DNA from: Halocaridina rubra
Taxonomy: Eukaryota; Arthropoda; Malacostraca; Decapoda; Atyidae
Length of the DNA: 64,000 nt
NCBI GenBank assembly: GCA_037179515.1
Contig: JAXCGZ010003809.1
Location: forward strand, 145,349 to 209,348
Reading direction: 5' to 3'
The translations under genes and the position numbers were made by a program. The notes beneath the pieces are model-generated. The model saw nothing but the letters and a program-made list of their open reading frames with translations. It did not search any database and had not been told where the DNA came from. Position 1 is the stretch's first letter. Each line of letters begins with the position of its first letter. Shown one piece after another: positions 32,561 to 43,357 of the stretch.

Positions 32561-32910
32561 CTGAGGACCTAGAGATATGGCAGGATTAGTCTCTGAGTTA
32601 ATGATAGATCTGCTTTTTGAAGGAAGGTAAGTTATAAGAATTAGGAAAAACAGCAGTAGGAAGAGAGTTTCAGAATCTGGAGGTAGATGGGAAGAAGCAG
32701 TCACTACACCGACCAATCCACGAGCTACAAATCTCCACACAGTACCTGTGAGATGAGGCCAATTGGCGAGTGTTACGCGGCCTTTGCAGTGGGGTAGAGA
32801 TGCAACTCACTAACTCATTAGAGCAGTTATGAACACAGTAGCGATAAAAAAGAAATAGAGATGATACATTACAGCAAAGAGAAAGAGAATCCAGATTAGA
32901 AGTAATGACA
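32561..32910 (-). mobile_element. LINE F 3' UTR, proximal part (right of the Gmr1-like insertion)
   Basis: Continues the match interrupted at 22065: CTGAGGACC, GAGATATGG, CTTTTTGAAGGA and GGAGGTAGATGGGAAGAAG correspond to 40347-40690 of the uninterrupted LINE F copy. The match fades near 32910, so the host LINE fragment is about 525 bp of 3' UTR, 5' truncated. Confidence 0.88.
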
Positions 32911-33749
32911 ATAAATTTTGGCTCTTCTGTTTACGATTTTATTTGATTATAAAGAAGTAATTGTTAATGATGTAGATGTTAAATAATCTTTGCTTGATTG
33001 TAATTCGCTTTATATTGCTAATTGTATGAGTAATAATGTCAAGCATTTAAATAATATTATTAATGGTGATACCTAGTTTGAGTTTGTTTTTATATAAGCT
33101 GTGACGTGAAGGTATTAACATGATATCAGACCGGGTCTACAGTCAGCTAAGGGTCAAAATGAACCCGTTTCCTGTAAGAACATTAAACTTAAAACTTAAA
33201 AGGGCTTAAGTTTAGGTTATTAAGTATGAGTTATTATGTATGCAGTATTACTTAAAAAGATTAAGTCATCCAAATCAATTCAACTTGTTTTGTTTGCATG
33301 GTCAATTTAATTATTTGCCTTCCATCGGTCATGTCAGTCAGCATTGAAAATGTCATAAGCATTACCAATGTTCTATAGTGTAATAGTGTGTTACACTCTT
33401 TATCTTTTTTATTTAATTTAATTATTAATATTTCATGTGTATTTTATTGCCATCTTACTTTTAATATTATTTTCTTATGTCAGAGATGTGTCATGTGATG
33501 AAGTAGTGATGGTAAACCAGCTGCGGCTTTCAGATCCACCAAGGAGGTAAGAGGAGTGGCTGAAGTATGTGTGGATAATGGTGAATGAGCATTTCTTGAC
33601 TCAGCCATCCCCCTTACAAGGGGGAATGAGACCATGTGTATATGCATATGTATATATATTATTTGTATTTGTAGTTAGATAAGTATTCTATATTTGGCAT
33701 GCTCATAAAATTTAATACAATATACTTGGGTATCAATAAATCTATATAG
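32911..33749. other. Unassigned AT-rich segment
   Basis: No conserved reading frame or element recognised. A small imperfect palindrome (GGGTCAAAATGAACCC, about 33151-33166) is the only structure noted. It could be host intergenic DNA or an old element. Confidence 0.4.
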
Positions 33750-34116
33750 GAATGGTCGGGTTCTTTTTAACCTCTGGAGTTGGCGGTGTTAACGAAATAA
33801 AAAAAAACAGCACCATATTTCTATTGTCAGTGAGTGGGGGAGGACGTGTGCGCATTGAGCTCCCGATAATATTGCGTTTATCAAGTGACAGAGTTTATAT
33901 TCACATCTATACAATTAACGAAAGCATACTGAAATATAAATCTTCAAATTTAAGTCAGAGTGATTATTACAACTTTAGTGTTTAAAAAGATACACAGAAA
34001 ATTCATTATAATCTTATAACATATCAGAAACCGTTGAGAGTGTCTCTCCCAGTGTTACCGATATCAACCACAACCTCTCGCGACTGACCTAAAAAGGTCC
34101 TTTCTTAGGTGAACCT

Positions 34117-34164
34117 GCAGTTCCCCTCGTACCGCAGTTCCCCTCGTACCGCAGTTCCCCTCCC
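34117..34164 (+). repeat. 17-bp tandem repeat in LINE E 5' region
   Basis: GCAGTTCCCCTCGTACC at 34117 and 34134, with a partial third unit at 34151. It lies about 15 bases before the first ORF1 ATG (34177). Tandem 5' repeats of LINEs can hold promoter activity, which is not shown here. Confidence 0.9.
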
Positions 34165-34176
34165 ATTCACACCAGA

Positions 34177-35527
34177 ATGTCCTCATCGGAAAATGTTGAC
34201 CTTTCTGACCTTCCGTGTGTAAATACTGATAATTTTCCCGAAGTGTTTATATCATCTCTGGACAGAATATTTGTATATTCACGTGAGGACATCAGAAGGG
34301 AATTGGAAAAAATAAAAAAAGTCACCTGTACAAAACAAGTCAACTATTGCTTTCAAAGGTAGTGGAACTCTTTCCACAACACAGTGGTAAACAAATCATA
34401 AAAAAAAACGAGTAAAAAAAGATATAATTACAAATATAATCATTTTTAGCGCAAGTGTCCCGAATATCTCAATGAATGATGAACTTGACAAACTCTTTCA
34501 ATCTCAAACTTCGGTTGTAAAATCCATAGAGTCTGAAAAAAAACACGACCTAGGAGACTTACATCGAATGATAGAAAGTCTTGCAGATAAGGTGAAAATT
34601 TTGGAAGCAGATGCTGAAAAGGTGAAAGCCTTACAACACAAGGTGGGTTTGCTAGAATCTGACATTGTCCTACTTAAAAGAGATAATTCTAGGTTGAAAC
34701 TGCTATTAGAAACATCTCCACCTCTCAATTCGGTGCTGTCACCTAACAACGATGATGTCCCTTCTATCAACAACCCCCAGGTTTTGCAAACTAGGGTTTC
34801 TGTCTCTACTCACAATTCCTTCAGTGCATTGAGAGACGAATGTGACAGTGGTAGTGAAGAAGAGGTAGATGCAGATAAAAGTGATAGTCAACAAGACAAC
34901 CTGAATACACCATCTAGCATAAATAATCAAATCAGTAACAGGTTACAAAATAGTGATGAAACAACAGCGTCCTTCCCCACTACTCCTAACAATACAACAA
35001 CAGGCAATAACCAGAACAAGATTCTTCCCAGCACAAACAACCAACCTGGTAAAGAGTTGCAAAACAGCGAAGAAGATATAGAGCCAATCTCCACTACTCC
35101 CAACAACACAGCAACTATCACTAACCAGGACAACCAAATTACACCTTCCAGCACAAATAACCAACCCAGCAATAGGCTGCAAAACAATGAAGAAAACAGA
35201 AAAGACAAAATAGCAGCAGTCTCTATTTTAAACATTCAATCGAAGTCCTCTCCCCCACAGCCACAGTTGCCCAATAATGCAAGTGCAAGGGTTACAGCTC
35301 AAATATATATTCGCATTCCTGGCAACCCCTTTGAGAGAATGACACTTAATACATTGACAAATCAAGGCATTCCTTCTGAAGAAGTCTTGATTAAGGGGCT
35401 TTCTCGCAAACCAAATTGGGTTTCCTTCGCAATAACGATATCGAAAGGATTTGAATATGTGCCTTACAAACTGAATCAATGGCCTACAGGCACAATTGTC
35501 CAGCCATTTCGCAGGGGCAAACAATGA
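34177..35527 (+). pseudogene. LINE E ORF1 protein, with candidate 91-nt intron
   Basis: The 5' frame starts at 34177 (MSSSENVDLSDLPC) and stops at 34360. Removing 34359-34449, which begins GTAGTG and ends TTTTTAG, joins it in frame to 34472-35527. The main part has a coiled coil (ESEKKHDLGDLHRMIESL, then KVGLLESDIVLLKRDNSRL), three Asn/Thr-rich tandem repeats and a conserved-looking end (QIYIRIPGNPFERMTL, KGFEYVPYKLNQWPTG). TGA at 35525 stops it, but the same frame stays open to 35866 with a Tyr/Arg-rich tail, so the TGA may be a mutation. ORF1 proteins bind LINE RNA. Confidence 0.7.
34905..35200 (+). repeat. Three coding tandem repeats in LINE E ORF1
   Basis: Units of roughly 39-42 codons, each with SxNNQxxxxLQNS(D/E)E and STTPNNT-like blocks, start near 34912, 35026 and 35146. 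The low-complexity Asn/Thr/Ser linker lies between the coiled coil and the C-terminal domain. Confidence 0.8.
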
Positions 35528-35866
35528 ACACAACCTGGGTATTCTACAAAATATCCCAAACTACAGTCATTTCAAAATAAACAGCAAAGAGCTAATGAAA
35601 CAATCCCCTATACGCGAGACTACAGAAAGAGACACGATACAAACCTCTCTTATCGCCGTCCACGCACAAGAGACTTCTCCTGGAGTGATGGCTCTTACAA
35701 CCCTAGACACTCACCTAGGCATACAAACTTTGGGAAGGCCCGATCATACCACGGCACGTACTCAAACCAGCGTTACACATCCAACGGCAGGTACAGACAC
35801 CAGGATCCATGGGCTAACCCCAGAACACACTACAATGATGAATTCCCAGCAGAATCACACAGTTGA
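35528..35866 (+). pseudogene. LINE E ORF1 read-on segment, Tyr/Arg-rich
   Basis: In the ORF1 frame, 112 codons stay open after the TGA at 35525 and end at TGA 35864-35866. The peptide is basic and aromatic (TRDYRKRHDTNLSYRRPRTR, SNQRYTSNGRYRHQDPW), as in RNA-binding tails. The overlapping alternative frame (35496-36170) is rich in Thr and looks like a by-product up to about 35895, where ORF2 begins. Confidence 0.55.
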
Positions 35867-35895
35867 AACTACAACTATGACTATGGATACCACCC

Positions 35896-37011
35896 TAATG
35901 AAACATGGTAAGAATGTAACATTAGTACATGTGAACGCTCAGTCCCTGCTCGCTCATTTTGAGGAAATAATAATGCTAACAGAAGACTACAACATAGACA
36001 TCCTCTGTGTAACTGAAACTTGGCTTCCTCCTACAACTGAAAATAAATATGTGAATATCCCAGAGTTTAAAATATTTTGCAATGACCATGGCCGATGGGG
36101 TGGGGTCTGTATTTATGTTGGAAATTATCTTAGTGCATCAGAAATAACCACAGGTTTAGAAAAAAACTGAGGAGCTCGAAGATTTATGGATCACTGTGCA
36201 GTATCAGAAATTTTCATCTTTCATTGTAGGGTGTGTTTACCGTCACCCTAAAGCACCTACCAGTTCATTCAATCATCTGCTAGAAACATTCAGAAATATC
36301 TGTGTGCGCCATAAACCCATATACATATTTGGTGACTTTAATGATGACTTGCTCTCAGCAGATAACAAAATGAAAAGGGTGATCAACACTGTGAAGTTAA
36401 CACAAATAGTGACAAAACCGACCCACATAACCCCTAATTCTAGGACTCTTATAGATCTGATAATAACAAATAAAGTGGAAAGTATACCCTATTGGGATGT
36501 AGTTCCCTGCCCAATTGCAGACCATGAGCTGAACATTGCTATACTAAACATAAACAAGCCCAAAAGGAAGCCTCTCTTCAAGACATTCCGGTGTCTAAAA
36601 AATTACTCCCCTGATATCTTTTGTGAAACATTAATCAACAACCCAAATGTACTTAACAGAATTAAATACACAGATAACGTCGATTTGCAGGTTGAGATTG
36701 TAACAAAAGTCTTCCTTGAATGCTTAGATAGTTGTGCACCCATTGTAACAAGAAAAATAACCCGCCCCTCAGCCCCCTGGCTAACTAATGACATCAAAGA
36801 GGCAATGCAAATCAGAAATCAAATACAAAAAGAGCTAAAAATGAATAGATATGATATGACTCTCCGAGAACTTTATAAAACAGAAAAGAAACGTGTCAGA
36901 TCTCTCATCAGTGTAAGTAAAAAAGACTTTTACAAAAAACAATTTAATGACTCTAGACATGATACAGCAGCAACATGGAAAGTGATAAGAAGCATGATAC
37001 CATATGAATAG
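35896..37011 (+). pseudogene. LINE E ORF2, endonuclease domain and linker
   Basis: From about 35899 the frame reads MKHGKNVTLVHVNAQSLLAH (Asn landmark) and ILCVTETWLPP (Glu). A run of seven A at 36160-36166 shifts the frame by one. The rest (36168-37011) gives VGCVYRHPKAP, IYIFGDFNDDLL, SRTLIDLIITN and CPIADHELNIAI, so G-D-F-N and the final D-H pair are intact. Linker motifs APWLTNDIKEAM follow. A TAG at 37009-37011 interrupts before RT, in the same frame. The enzyme would nick DNA to prime LINE cDNA synthesis. Confidence 0.9.
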
Positions 37012-38745
37012 AGTACCTCAGAAAGTTATGAAAATATTGCGGAGTTGAAAGACAAAGCGGAAAACTTTAATTACTATTTTGCTAACGTTGACAAAAATGC
37101 ATATGAAAAAACTCAAGAAAACATCAACTCAGTGAGTATGAGTGATTGCTTAAATGACAATTCTTCCAATGTAAACACAAGAGAGTACTTCAAGATAAAT
37201 CCTATCGATTGTGCTACCCTAATTCTTACCATAAAGAGCCTAAGAAACTCTGGCTCTTACGGTTCAGATGGTATACCATTTCAGTTCATCAAAGATGCTC
37301 TACCCATGATTGCATCCTATATTCTAACTATTATGAACACTTCCATTGTTACTAAAAAGTTTCCTGACTCTTGGAAAATATCACATGTAATACCTCTGCA
37401 TAAAAAGGGGGACAGAGAAGATGTGACAAACTATCGTCCCATTGCCCTGCTACCCATTTTCTCTAAAATATTAGAAAAAATTGTTGCATGCCAACTTATG
37501 TCATATTTAGAATCAAATAGACTATTAAGTATTAACCAACATGGTTTCAGACCGAAACTCTCGACGGAAACTGCACTGCTTAAAGTTACGAATAGTATCT
37601 ATAATTATATAGATATGAAAAAAATATCTCTGCTTGTATTATTGGACTTATGAAAAGCCTTCGACAGTGTAAACCATGAAATTCTTTTAAGTAAATGTAC
37701 TAACTTAAATATTGATCCAAGCTGGTTTAGCGAGTATCTATCTAATCATAAACAGTCTATACGTCTTAACAACATTATCTCTGTGCCAAAAAATGTATCA
37801 TTTGGTGTTCCACAGGGATCAGTACTTGGTCCAATCCTCTTCTCCATTTACGTAAATGATCTATCTTCTTTCATTTCTGACTGTCTAGTCGTACAATATG
37901 CAGATGACACTCAACTACTCCTTTGTGGTGATATTAATAATCTCCCAGAGCTAACTTTAAGAGCAGAAAACACTCTGTCAAAAATTAAAACCTATTTCCA
38001 AGAAATTGGGTTGTTAATTAACGAAAGTAAAACACAGTGCATATTTATTTGTTCAAGGTTCCACATAGCACAAATTCCAGAAAACACAACAATTAATTTT
38101 TGCGACAGTATTATCACACCTAGCAAAACAGTAAAAACCTAGGAATTCACTTTGATAACCACATGTTGTTTGATTCCCACATAGATAAAGTATGCAAAAA
38201 GGTTACAGGAACATTAATGTACTTATCACGTTTAAAAGACAATTTTGAGACTACCACTCGAATAACTGTTGTTGAATCTCTAGCCCTAAGTCACATTAAT
38301 TACTGCACAACTGTTTGGGGAACTACCAATAAGACTCAGATAAACAGAATACAGAAGCTTATTAATTTTGCAGCTCGAGTTGCCCTGGGAGGAATAAGAA
38401 AATATGACCACATCACACCAGCTCTCAATAAACTTGGGTGGCTGCGGGCAGAAAACAAGGTCGCTTCTGCTATTTATGTTTTTGTATTCAAAATTTTGGA
38501 CCATCATTATCCTAGCTGGCTATTTGATTTAAAAACAGTCAGGGATATAATGGGAACCAACACAAGATAGAGCAGTGAGCTCTTTATTCACAGAACAAAC
38601 ACCGAAGCAGGTTCAAAGATGATCACCATCAACGGGCCAACACTCTGGAATAATATTCCAGAGCATCTTAAAAATGCATCCTCCTTCACAGCTTTCAAAG
38701 GCAAACTACATAGTTTTCTTTTGGACAAATAGTTGCTGCTCATTA
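37012..38745 (+). pseudogene. LINE E ORF2, reverse transcriptase
   Basis: Same frame as the linker. It reads NSGSYGSDGIPFQFIKDALP, WKISHVIPLHKKGDREDV, NYRPIALLPIFSKILEKIV and NQHGFRPKLSTETALL. A TGA at 37651 then stands in the LDLxKAFDSVNHE block. 37783-38142 gives SFGVPQGSVLGPILFSIY and VQYADDTQLLL (Y-A-D-D intact). A one-base deletion near 38141 shifts the thumb and C-terminal part (38163-38570: MLFDSHIDKVCKKVTG, SHINYCTTVWG), with a TAG at 38568 and continuation to about 38730. Four lesions in all. Confidence 0.92.
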
Positions 38746-39034
38746 AGAACTAATTATTCTCATTGTAAGGAAAACAAATATGGAAATGATGCCGATAATA
38801 ATAATCCTGTATCTAGTGGCATACTTACTACTTTATTATTAACATTATTGTTAACATTTTTATTACAGCATTATTATTTTCTATGAAAGCTACATTTAAT
38901 TTAACTATATGTATTACCCTCTTATTTATTAGTTTAATTATATATCTACTTATAAGTTACTATGAATGTTGAATAACCATTTTACAAAATGGAAATAAAT
39001 GTTTGTTTGTTTGTATGTTTGTTTGTGTTTGGAC
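38746..39034 (+). other. LINE E 3' UTR and (TTTG)n tail
   Basis: AT-rich, short. Ends AATGGAAATAAATGTTTGTTTGT with further TTTG units to 39034 (quoted in part: AAATAAATG then TTTG repeats). No reading frame. Confidence 0.75.
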
Positions 39035-39473
39035 ACCTCTTGCCTTAAAGAACTAAACACGGCATACTTAAGCATACCTTTGGCATCTCAAAATCTCCAG
39101 GTTCACCTTATACCCATAGAGTAGGAGATCTATACGGACCAACACACAGCACGCATGATTGTGTGTTTGGCAACCTCTTATCATAATGGACTAAAAACGA
39201 CGCATATTATTGTGCGCTTTGCACATAACGTGTTCTATTGAGTCATATGCTTGGCAAAGACGATCACAGTAATGTTTACATTACTTTATTGACCCCAAGT
39301 AAGCGTACATATTTTAACAGACAACTCGTCAGCCTTCAACTTTATAGGATGCCTTTGTAACGGCTCCATGTATTATAATATCCCTCCTCGTATAAAAAAA
39401 AAATCATCAATATATCAAAATATACACAAGGCATTAATAGAAATCAAGCTGCAGAAAATATTACCAAAAGTTA
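39035..39473 (-). other. Probable remnant of the Gypsy-2 3' LTR
   Basis: On the minus strand, sequence just after the pol end contains ACGAGGAGGGA (39381-39391), a polypurine-like tract. The following TATTATAATACATGG would be the LTR start. The segment then runs to 39035, where LINE E ends. No second LTR copy is visible, so this is inferred from position only. Confidence 0.35.
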
Positions 39474-40165
39474 ACATACGTCTCACACTGTTCAATGAGC
39501 CTTAAAGGTTTCTTGACATTTCGTTCTGATTTACGAGGACTGAAAGCATTTTTCATTTGTCTATTACTTCTAACATAGGCAAGGTTTGTTTGATCTTTTA
39601 AGGATGCTTCAGTGCCTTTGGTTGTACATTGTTTTCAACAATGGGTTGTAACACACCAGCATAATTTTCTGAAACATTACTATTTGTGAAATTGAACTTC
39701 TTACTGGCATTTGGAATTAGTTCCTTCAAAAACCTTATATTTCATCTCGATATATTACCATTACACATCTCTACTAAATAAGATCTTGGTTCATTACATT
39801 TCTATTTAACTATGCCTGGAACACAAGATTGTTCATTTGAATATTGCACTAACACTTTCATTCCAGGTAATAAATCTGAAAGTTCTGAACCTGCATGTTG
39901 ATTAAAGTGTTTTGCAATAGAATCACTATTATTTAACATAGATACATAATCTCTGAACCTAGATAAATTACATTCATCCTTAGCAGGCAAATTAGCATGG
40001 ATTTTTTTAACATACAGTAATTCCGCAGGACTTGGAGTCCTACTGTCTATTGGGGCATTACATAAACACAATAATGCCACTTGAATATCATTGCCTGACT
40101 GTTTTGCCTTTATGAAAACAGATTTTATTGCTCCTACCATCCTTTCAACAAAACCATTACTTTGG
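39474..40165 (-). pseudogene. Gypsy-2 integrase, C-terminal part
   Basis: On the far side of LINE F the minus strand continues LQSNGFVERMVGAIKSVFIK (catalytic Glu in VERM), then LLCLCNAPIDSRTPSPAELL, typical of the Gypsy integrase end. The frame 39802-40140 runs to a stop. Beyond it 39474-39540 encodes PRKSERNVKKPLRLIEQ, the polyprotein C-terminus. Joining across the LINE places the DDE residues in the correct order, which proves the LINE is an insertion. Confidence 0.88.
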
Positions 40166-40174
40166 AGTTACTTA

Positions 40175-42600
40175 TAATTTTTTTTCTTTTTATAAGTGTG
40201 ACACCAGGACAGGCAAAAACTGCCCTATTCAATAAAGGCCCGGGCATGAGAAAACACCAAGTTAAAAGAAAAGAAAAAGTTTAAGGACAAGGCAGAGATG
40301 AGGTAATAACAGACAAAGGAAAATGTCAGAGAGAAAAAACTAAGTACAGAGGACCCAGAGATATGGAGGACTAGGCCCTGAGATGACAATAGATATGCTT
40401 TTTGAAGGATGAAAAATCATAAGAATTAGGAAAGACAGAAGGAGGAAGAGAGTTCCAGAGTCTGGAGGTAGATGGGAAGAAGTAGTTGCTGCACCGACCA
40501 ATTCGCCAGCTACAAATCTCCAAACAGTATCTGTGAGATGAGGCCGCTTGGTGAGTGTTACGCAGCCTCAGCAGTGGGGGAGGGATGCAACTCGCTAACT
40601 CATCAGATTAGTGATGGAAGAAGTAGCGATACAAAAAAGGAAGGGAAGATACCTTACCTCGAAGAGAAAGAAAATCCAGATTAGAAGTAAGAGAAGGATC
40701 ATTAATGAGTCTGACTGCGTTAGACTGAACCCTATCAAGAAGATAAGTATAAGAGGAAGCACCCAGATGTGTGAGCAGTATTCTAAGTAGGGATAGATAA
40801 GACCTTTTTAAATTTTAAGTAGCTGTAAAAGGGAAAAGTAATGACGGAAATGAAACAAAACCCCAAATTTTTGGATGAAGAATGAAGATTTAGAAATTTG
40901 GATTATGTGATTCCTCCAAGACAAGTTAGTGGCTATATGGATTCCTAATATGTAGATAGAATTAAGAGGGTAATTTCGTTAGTTTCGAAGACAATAGGGT
41001 TATCAGGAGGAGAAGAAGATAAAGAGATAACCAGAAACTGTATCTTGGAGGCATTGAATTTAACTAAATTTTGAGTGTTCAACTCATATACCCTCTGCAA
41101 ATCGGAGTTGAGAGTAGAAGAAAGAGTGATACGAGACTGATTACGATTAGCAGATGAAGGTTGTGAAGGAAAGGCAGAGGAAAAGTGAAGGTAGAATCAT
41201 CAGCAAAGGCATGAAGAAGAGAGGAAGATGGGAATTGTAGAAGATCATTGATAAAGAGAAGGAACAGAGTAGGTGAAAGAATAGAGCCCTGTGGAACACC
41301 ACTGGTAACAGAGAAAGGGCTAGAGGTCGCATCATCAATAACTACATATATAAAACGGTCAGAAAGAAAACTGGAAATCAGAGAACAGAAATAAGGGGTA
41401 AAGCCATAGGCAGGGAGTTTGGCCAACAGAGCTTTGTGCCAGACTCTGTCAAAAGCCTTAGAGATATCAAGGGCAACGACAGGGGATTCCCCATAGTTCC
41501 TCAGAGAAGATGACCATACATGAGTAAGATAGGACAGGAGGTCACCAGTGGATCTTGCCTTGCGGAAGCCTTACTGGTGATTGGAGATAAGTGAGTTAGA
41601 TACAAGGCATTTCCGGAAGTGAGCATTGAGCAAAGTGTTGAAAACTTTAGCAATAGAGGAGATTAGGGCAATAGGTCGGTAGTTTGAAGGAATAGAGCGG
41701 TCACCCTTCTTAGGAACAGGTTGAACTACAGCATGCTTCCTAGATGAAGGATAGATACTGGTTGACAGAATGAGGAGAAAAAGACGGCAAAGCACGGGAG
41801 CCAGTTCATCTGCAAACTCCTTAAGGAACCTTACAGGGATACTATTGGGACCAGATGTCTTGTTTGTCTTCAGCGAGCGAAGAACCTTATGAACTTTGCG
41901 TGAAGAAAGGATAAGGGAGGGCATAGGGTTAGAGAGGGGTAATTGAGGAACAGGTGAACTGGAATCGTTTATAGAAGAGTTGGCAGAAAAATGAGAGCCA
42001 AAAGAAAGTGGCTTTGTCAGTGGGAGAGCAAGCTATAAAACTATCAGAACGAATGAGAGGGGGAAAACTTGAGTTACAGAGGTTCTTGGAGAGGTTTTTG
42101 GCTAAGGACCAGAAGCATTTGTCAGTGCGAGAGGAGTTAAGGTCATTAACTTTCCTTCTTATAAAGGAAGCCTTAGACTATTGAATCTGAGCAGTACAGC
42201 GAATCCTAGCAACAATGAAAGCAAAGCAAGTTAAACCGGAAGGAGAGGCTTGGTAGGATCAATGTGCCCGATTCCTGGCCTAGATGGCCATGGAGCAGGC
42301 ACTGTCAAACCAAGGTTTAGGGGGAGAGAAAGTTTTTGTAGAAGAGAGGATGTACGCCTCCATTCCCGCGGTCATGATCTCGGCAACTTTTAGAGCTACC
42401 TGATCAGGGTTGCAGGACTGAAAGTAGTGGTCATCCCATTTGAAGTCAAATAGGAAGTTATGCAAATTATCATGTTGGGTACGCTCAAAGTGCAGAAGGT
42501 GGTGCTGAGTAGGGGGTATTGGTGGAGGGGGAGCGAAAATGGAAAAGATTGAGATCAGAGAGTGGTCATATTTTCCAAGAGGGGAAAGCACAGAATAAGA
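40175..42600 (-). mobile_element. LINE family F (Jockey/CR1-like), 5' truncated, inside Gypsy-2 integrase
   Basis: Minus-strand order is the end of endonuclease (SPLGKYDHSLISI), linker, RT, and a ~900-bp 3' UTR ending in an A-rich tail (T-run at 40179-40187 on the plus strand). The 5' end is cut inside the endonuclease. The 3' UTR is the uninterrupted counterpart of the fragments at 21889-22065 and 32561-32910. Confidence 0.9.
41079..42591 (-). pseudogene. LINE F ORF2: endonuclease end, linker, RT
   Basis: Frame 42280-42591 has the last endonuclease block (MLSPLGKYDHSLISIFSIF) and a linker with KPWFDSACSMAI. After a damaged stretch (41925-42279), frame 41571-41924 gives RT fingers (LKTNKTSGPNSIPVRFLKEF, VPKKGDRSIPSNYRPIALIS). 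After a stop comes an unnamed stretch with ALDISKAFDRVWHKALLAKL. Frame 41079-41426 supplies VTSGVPQGSILSPTLFLLFI and HAFADDSTFTF (F-A-D-D intact). Thumb missing after 41079. Inactive through truncation and stops. Confidence 0.88.
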
Positions 42601-42605
42601 GTAGT

Positions 42606-43356
42606 TGAAGCTTTAGCAAAATTTTTAAAATAATCTGCTCTGTATTGAAGTTCATTATCACTATGCAAGCGCTTAGGCACCCCATGAATTACAAACATGT
42701 CTTTACAGAACTTAACTACCTCATTACAAGTTGTTGACTTTAAGCCACGTACGAAAGGTATTTTACTATGATGATCAACTAACAAGAGATAGGAGTGTCC
42801 TTCTTATTCAAATAAATCAATAGAAACTGCTTCCCATGGCTCTGAAGGAAGGTCATGTGGAAGCATAGGTTCCCCCCTGGTGCTTTTAGCATTCTGTAAA
42901 CATATTTCACAATCTCTTACAGTTCTTTCTATATCAGCCATCATATTTGACCAATGAATACAATCCTTTGCCCAAAGCTGAAAATTTGTCACACCGTGAT
43001 AACCAGCATGAACACGATCTACATACTCTTTCCTAAATACTTCTGGAATCATAAGTCTCTGCCCACTATAAATTAAACCATCTTCCACTGACAAGTAGTC
43101 TCTCAGTCATCAATATGAATGAATAATCTTTGGTACCAACTGGGTTTGGCCATCCACTTACTATTTGCTCTCGCAATACTGATAGTTCAGCATCCTGCTG
43201 ACTAGCCAAATGTAACTTTTCTAAATGACTTTTAGAAATCTGAACCATATGTATAGCCTGTTCGAACTCTACACTGGGACCAGGTGATGGCTGTACATGA
43301 GACAAATAATCAGCATATACTATTTTTTTTTCCAGGACGATGTTTGATATCAACAT
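42606..43356 (-). pseudogene. Gypsy-2 tether and integrase, N-terminal and core part
   Basis: Frame 43066-43356 carries the tether after RNase H (KKIVYADYLSHVQPSPGP). Frame 42804-43094 gives the zinc-binding domain (RVHAGYHGVTNFQLWAKD, DCEICLQN: HHCC) and EAVSIDLFE (first catalytic Asp). Frame 42555-42785 continues with DHHSKIPFVRGL and RLHSDNELQYRADYFKNFAK (second Asp). The integrase is cut at about 42605 by LINE F and resumes at 40160. Confidence 0.88.
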
Positions 43357-43357
43357 C

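Larger units (their letters stand above)
33750..39031 (+). mobile_element. LINE family E (CR1/Jockey-like), near full length
   Basis: The order is a 5' region with 17-bp repeats, ORF1 with coiled coil, ORF2 with endonuclease and RT, and a short 3' UTR ending AAATGGAAATAAATG plus (TTTG)n at 38998-39031. Only about five lesions interrupt ORF2 and ORF1 combined, fewer than any other element of this size in the window, so it is probably the youngest. The 5' boundary is uncertain; 33750 is where sequence stops looking like flank. Confidence 0.85.

Noticed and set aside
33131..33168. Small palindrome GGGTCAAAATGAACCC as a piggyBac-type terminal repeat
   Set aside because: No partner repeat, TTAA duplication or transposase found nearby.
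34504..35235. Minus-strand frames opposite LINE E ORF1, one with a hydrophobic stretch resembling membrane segments
   Set aside because: Antisense of Asn/Thr-rich coding repeats gives Val/Leu/Cys runs; not independent evidence for a membrane protein.
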